Below are positions 60,698 to 64,000 of a DNA stretch of 64,000 nucleotides, piece by piece. Each line of letters opens with the position of its first letter. The stretch's first letter is position 1. Origin of the DNA: Bacteroidota bacterium (GTDB taxonomy: Bacteria; Bacteroidota; Ignavibacteria; Ignavibacteriales; Ignavibacteriaceae); the NCBI GenBank assembly GCA_020161395.1, contig JAIUOE010000010.1, forward strand, positions 1 to 64,000, in the 5' to 3' direction. A program made the position numbers and the translations under genes. Below the pieces are notes generated by a model. That model ran no database searches, was not told the DNA's origin, and was given only the letters and a program-made list of their open reading frames with translations.

Positions 60698-62233
60698 AAA
60701 GGCTGCTGCCACATTTTCTCCATCGATGGCAGCGGAAACAATTCCACCCGCGTAACCCGCTCCTTCACCACAAGGATAAAGCCCTGAAATCTGCGGATGC
60801 ATGAGCGTTTCCCTGTTTCGCGGAATGCGGACAGGTGATGAAGTCCTCGATTCAACTGCAAGCATCTGAGCCTCTTCTGAAATGTAGCCCTTCAGTTTTT
60901 TATCGAAAATTCTCAAAGCCTCTTTTAATCTGAATGAAATTTCATGCGGCAGAATTGTGTTCAGGTCGAGTGAAACAGTTCCGGGTATATAACTCGTTTT
61001 GGAAAGTGTCGAAGAGACTTTCCCTTTTGTGAAGTCAGTCACCTTTTGAGCAGGGGCAGTTTGAGTGCTTCCCCCTGCCTTCCAAACATCAATTTCAACC
61101 ATTTTCTGATACTCCAGCGCCGCAAGGGCACCTTTGTTTTCAAATTGCGCCCAGTCGTTTGGAGTGACCTCAACTACGAATCCTGAATTTGCAAAAGGGG
61201 AATCGCGGCGGGAGACCGACATTCCGTTGAGTACAAGTTCACCGGGAGCACTTGATGCCGGAACGATGATACCTCCCGGACACATGCAAAAAGAATAGAC
61301 TCCTCTTCCGGAAGCCTGGCATGTGAGTGAGTAACTCGCTGCCGGCAGATTCGGGTCTCTTTTTTTGGAATGGTAACGCGCCTCATCGATAAGCGGTTGC
61401 GGATGTTCGATTCTCACACCGAGGGCGAAAGGTTTGGCTTCAATCAATATTTTTTCCCTGTCGAGGAGATAAAAAATGTCTCTGGCAGAATGACCGGTAG
61501 CCAGTATAACGGCATCTCCTCTGAACTCTTCTGATTCGTTTACGACAACTCCTGTGATTGTGTTGTTTACCCTCAGAAAACCGATGACTCTCGAATCAAA
61601 ATGAATTTCACCACCATGATCGAGAATTGTTTGACGGATGGAGGCGATAATTTTCGGCAGTTTATTTGATCCAATATGAGGGTGAGCATCTACCAGGATG
61701 TCGGGGTCGGCTCCATGCATTACAAGAATGTTCAATATTTTAAGGACATTTCCTCTTTTGTCGGAGCGGGTATAGAGCTTGCCGTCGCTGTAGGTGCCTG
61801 CACCTCCTTCGCCGAAACAGTAATTGGAATCGGCGTTTACCGTATGGAACTGCATAATTGCTCTAAGATCCCGCCTCCTTGCCTGCACATCCTTCCCTCT
61901 CTCGAGGATAACCGGTTTAATGCCGCTTTCCAACAGTCGGAGTGCTGCAAAAAGTCCACCGGGACCTGCACCGACAATAATTACCTGTTTACCATCGGCA
62001 GCTTCCTTGTAAACAGGAGGTGTAAGGGGATTAACGACCGGTTCATCAATAAAAACCTGAACTTTGAATCGGTAAAGGGGGGTTCTGCTTCTCGCGTCAA
62101 TTGATCTTTTCGAGATGTAATATCCCGATATTTTTGCCGGTTTCTCTCTAATCGATTTGAGAATGAGGGAGCGTATTTTTTCGTTGTCGCGGACATCAGC
62201 CGGATTCACGGCGATTTCAATTTCTTTTATCAT
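60674..62233 (-). CDS. FAD-dependent oxidoreductase of the COG2509 type
   Basis: A 519-residue flavoprotein of the uncharacterised FAD-dependent dehydrogenase family (COG2509). After an N-terminal region (about 1-85), the dinucleotide-binding motif is VIIVGAGPGGLFAALRLLESGIKPVILERG. Other family stretches are FGEGGAGTYSDGKLYTR, ATGHSARDIFYLLDREKILIEAKPFALGVRIEHPQ, GRGVYSFCMCPGG and YPCGEGAGYAGGIVSAAIDG. The conserved cysteines in CMCPGG are notable. The reaction is not known. Its 3' end overlaps the aroF coding region by 24 bases on the opposite strand. The sensor kinase gene just upstream is on the same strand, 35 bases away. Confidence 0.9.
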   Translation of the reverse strand: MIKEIEIAVNPADVRDNEKIRSLILKSIREKPAKISGYYISKRSIDARSRTPLYRFKVQVFIDEPVVNPLTPPVYKEAADGKQVIIVGAGPGGLFAALRLLESGIKPVILERGKDVQARRRDLRAIMQFHTVNADSNYCFGEGGAGTYSDGKLYTRSDKRGNVLKILNILVMHGADPDILVDAHPHIGSNKLPKIIASIRQTILDHGGEIHFDSRVIGFLRVNNTITGVVVNESEEFRGDAVILATGHSARDIFYLLDREKILIEAKPFALGVRIEHPQPLIDEARYHSKKRDPNLPAASYSLTCQASGRGVYSFCMCPGGIIVPASSAPGELVLNGMSVSRRDSPFANSGFVVEVTPNDWAQFENKGALAALEYQKMVEIDVWKAGGSTQTAPAQKVTDFTKGKVSSTLSKTSYIPGTVSLDLNTILPHEISFRLKEALRIFDKKLKGYISEEAQMLAVESRTSSPVRIPRNRETLMHPQISGLYPCGEGAGYAGGIVSAAIDGENVAAAFLNPSSDS

Positions 62234-62268
62234 AATTCCGGCGGGTCAGGAAATCCCGTTTCCGGCTA

Positions 62269-64000
62269 TCAAATCGACAAGCCTCTCGGGAGGGTGAATG
62301 TTACAATAGTGCCCATTCCCAGTTCACTCGAAATCGCAATAGTGCCATGCATCTTTTCCAACAATTCCTTACACAGGAGAAGACCGAGCCCGGAACCTTT
62401 TTCATTGAATGTTCCCCGGGACGATCTTGTTTGAGAGATGTCAAAAAGTTTATTCAGGCTTTCAGATTCGATACCTCTTCCATTGTCGATAACCGAAACT
62501 TCGATCGTTTTATCCGTAGCTTTCTGGTTAATCCAAACCTGAGAACCGACATCACTGAATTTAGCGGCGTTCGAAAGAAGGTTTCTGATGACGGTAATAG
62601 TCATCTCGGTATCCGCAATTGCGAAAAATTCTTCAGATGGTGTAAATTTTATTAAAATATTTTTGCTTTCAAAGACGGATGATACTTGAGCAATGGCTTT
62701 TTGGATGGTAGTTGAGATCAGAAACCTTTCGGCATTTATTCTCAATTTCCCTTGCGTTGCCCTTGACCATTCGAGAATCGATTCCAAAAGTGCGAACTGG
62801 GTTTGAGCTATTTCATAACTTGATTTGATGAACTGTTTTCTTTCATCTTCTGTAAAAAGTTCATAGTCGCTGTGCAACAGGTCAAGTGAATTAAGCAACG
62901 GGTGGAAAGGACCCCGCAAGTCGTGAGCCAAAATGGAAATAAACTTGTTCTTTCTTTCATTCAAATCTCTTAATTCACTCGAAAGTGCTTCAAGTTCCCG
63001 TATCGAGTGTTTACGGTGGGTAATATCGAATCCGAAAATCGCCAGCCTGGAAACATCGCCATTTTCGTCAAAAACTGGATAAATCGAGTTCAGGATGTTG
63101 CTTCCAAATCTCAGATCCTCGAATTGTACAGAAGCTTTTTTACGGATGACCTCGTCAACCTTTTTTCTTCTGTATTCTGCTGTTTCAGGTTCCAGAAGTT
63201 CAAAAATGTTCTTTCCAGACAGATCTTCTCCCGGCCTCTTAAGTCTCTCGGCAGTAATTAAGTTACTGATTACAACGGTGCCGTCAATTTCGATCAGAAT
63301 AGCAGATTCGGTGATCGAATTTACGAGTGACTTTAGAACTCCGGCATTTTCTTTGACGCTTTCCTGGAGTTTGATTTGTTGAGAGACATCTCTTGCAACG
63401 GCATAATATTTATCATTTTTGATTGCTGCCCGCCAGTCGAGGGTAACAACTTCACCTGATTTGGTCAGATATCTGTTTCGGAAAGAAGATATGATCCCGT
63501 CATCCGAGACATATCCCGCTAGGTTCAGGGTTTTTTCCAGATCATCGGGGTGTACAAATTCGATAAATGAGCGACCCTGCAGCTCCTTAACTTCAAAGCC
63601 GAGAGTTCTCTCCCATGCCTGGTTAACTCTTATGAGAGTTCCGCCAATTGTGGCTATACAAAGAAGGTCGGGTTGGATGTCGAAGAAGGTATTAAATTCG
63701 AATTCCCGTTCTTTTTTCTCTGTAATGTCGGTGATATATCCTTCAAGAAAAAGGAGATTCCCTTTGTCGTCGTAGATTCCTGCCCCTTTTTCCCAGACCC
63801 ATTTCTCATTACCCGATTTTGTCAGGATTCTGTACTCGATGGTGAACGGAAGTCTGGAGTCAATTGATTCCTGGATGGCATCCCGGACTTTTTTTCTATA
63901 TTCGGGCAGAATTAAGGAATCGAAGGAAACGAGTTGATTTATAAACTCATCCGGTGTGTATCCGGTCAGCTCAAAAGACCCGGGGGAAATAATAAACATG
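62269..64000 (-). CDS. Multi-PAS sensor histidine kinase, N-terminus outside the window
   Basis: At least 577 residues of a signal-transducing kinase whose 5' end lies beyond the right edge; the frame is open to the end, and the internal ATG near 63999 is not taken as the true start. Three PAS domains are visible: about residues 1-90 (ending GYITDITEKKEREF), 95-215 and 220-330 (ending GFDITHRKHS). A dimerisation region follows with the phospho-accepting His 359 in AHDLRGP (numbered in this fragment). The ATPase domain has VIRNLLSNAAKFS (N box), DNGRGI (G1) and GSGLGLLLCKELLEKM (G2). There is no receiver domain at the C-terminus. The partner response regulator is not in the window. Confidence 0.95.
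   Translation of the reverse strand, partial: MFIISPGSFELTGYTPDEFINQLVSFDSLILPEYRKKVRDAIQESIDSRLPFTIEYRILTKSGNEKWVWEKGAGIYDDKGNLLFLEGYITDITEKKEREFEFNTFFDIQPDLLCIATIGGTLIRVNQAWERTLGFEVKELQGRSFIEFVHPDDLEKTLNLAGYVSDDGIISSFRNRYLTKSGEVVTLDWRAAIKNDKYYAVARDVSQQIKLQESVKENAGVLKSLVNSITESAILIEIDGTVVISNLITAERLKRPGEDLSGKNIFELLEPETAEYRRKKVDEVIRKKASVQFEDLRFGSNILNSIYPVFDENGDVSRLAIFGFDITHRKHSIRELEALSSELRDLNERKNKFISILAHDLRGPFHPLLNSLDLLHSDYELFTEDERKQFIKSSYEIAQTQFALLESILEWSRATQGKLRINAERFLISTTIQKAIAQVSSVFESKNILIKFTPSEEFFAIADTEMTITVIRNLLSNAAKFSDVGSQVWINQKATDKTIEVSVIDNGRGIESESLNKLFDISQTRSSRGTFNEKGSGLGLLLCKELLEKMHGTIAISSELGMGTIVTFTLPRGLSI

Noticed and set aside
1-64000. tRNA or rRNA genes near the synthetase genes
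   Set aside because: Intergenic regions were read for cloverleaf-like structures and none was recognised; a covariance-model search would be decisive.

Overview
The window looks like a piece of chromosome from a member of the Ignavibacteria or a close relative in the Bacteroidota/Chlorobi group. This is an inference. It rests on the many secreted proteins ending in a type IX secretion (T9SS) sorting domain with the NYPNPFNP signature, on several promoters of the Bacteroidota -7 type (TAnnTTTG), on an OMP_b-brl_3 type TonB-dependent protein, and on the general gene content. No rRNA, tRNA, CRISPR array, transposase or phage gene was seen. Both ends are cut inside genes: a T9SS cargo protein at the left and a PAS-domain histidine kinase at the right.

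Layout. 0-3 kb: end of a T9SS cargo gene and a secreted protein of unknown function. 3-7 kb: leuS-serS. 7-8 kb: tandem small membrane proteins. 8.1-9.1 kb: a CarH-like MerR/B12 regulator. 9.2-13.0 kb: a compact four-gene operon (unknown protein, sigma-factor-like protein, MazF/PemK-like protein, Lon-type protease with a Csx3-like C-terminus). 13-22 kb: housekeeping genes priA, a lipoprotein, lysA, a class II photolyase, an MFS transporter and aspS. 22-24.5 kb: an AAA-ATPase-like/PD-(D/E)XK protein and a small secreted protein. 24.6-38.0 kb: a minus-strand island of five large T9SS-exported proteins (reprolysin-type metalloprotease, two of unknown role, a LamG/lipase-fold giant, an M23 peptidase) separated by long AT-rich gaps. 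38.2-42.3 kb: an FAD-linked oxidase and a two-subunit molybdenum hydroxylase with a Tat signal. 42.5-47.2 kb: a DMT transporter, a DUF72 protein, an AI-2E family permease, an RmlD-like reductase and a PfkB kinase. 47.3-48.9 kb: a type II restriction-modification pair of the PmeII family. 49-56 kb: a TonB-dependent receptor-like protein and an MFP-ABC-permease-permease exporter. 56-64 kb: a TPR-like secreted protein, a second AAA-ATPase-like/PD-(D/E)XK protein, aroF, a COG2509-type flavoprotein and the histidine kinase.

The most interesting element is the 9.2-13.0 kb operon. The last protein has the Lon serine-lysine dyad (S179/K222) at exactly the 43-residue spacing of E. coli Lon. It has no AAA+ unfoldase, and its C-terminus resembles Csx3, a cyclic-oligonucleotide-binding fold. 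Just upstream lie a MazF-like protein and a protein with sigma region 2 and region 4-like segments. This trio parallels the CalpL/CalpT/CalpS cascade of type III CRISPR systems (SAVED-Lon protease, MazF-like anti-sigma factor, sigma factor). Here, however, the sensor would be Csx3-like rather than SAVED, there is no CRISPR locus in the window, and an unknown 166-residue protein leads the operon. A signal-activated protease that frees a sigma factor is a plausible, untested model.

A second theme is a set of short intergenic repeats. At least five loci, usually right at the 3' end of a gene, carry about four copies of a 7- or 8-bp unit whose sequence differs from locus to locus.
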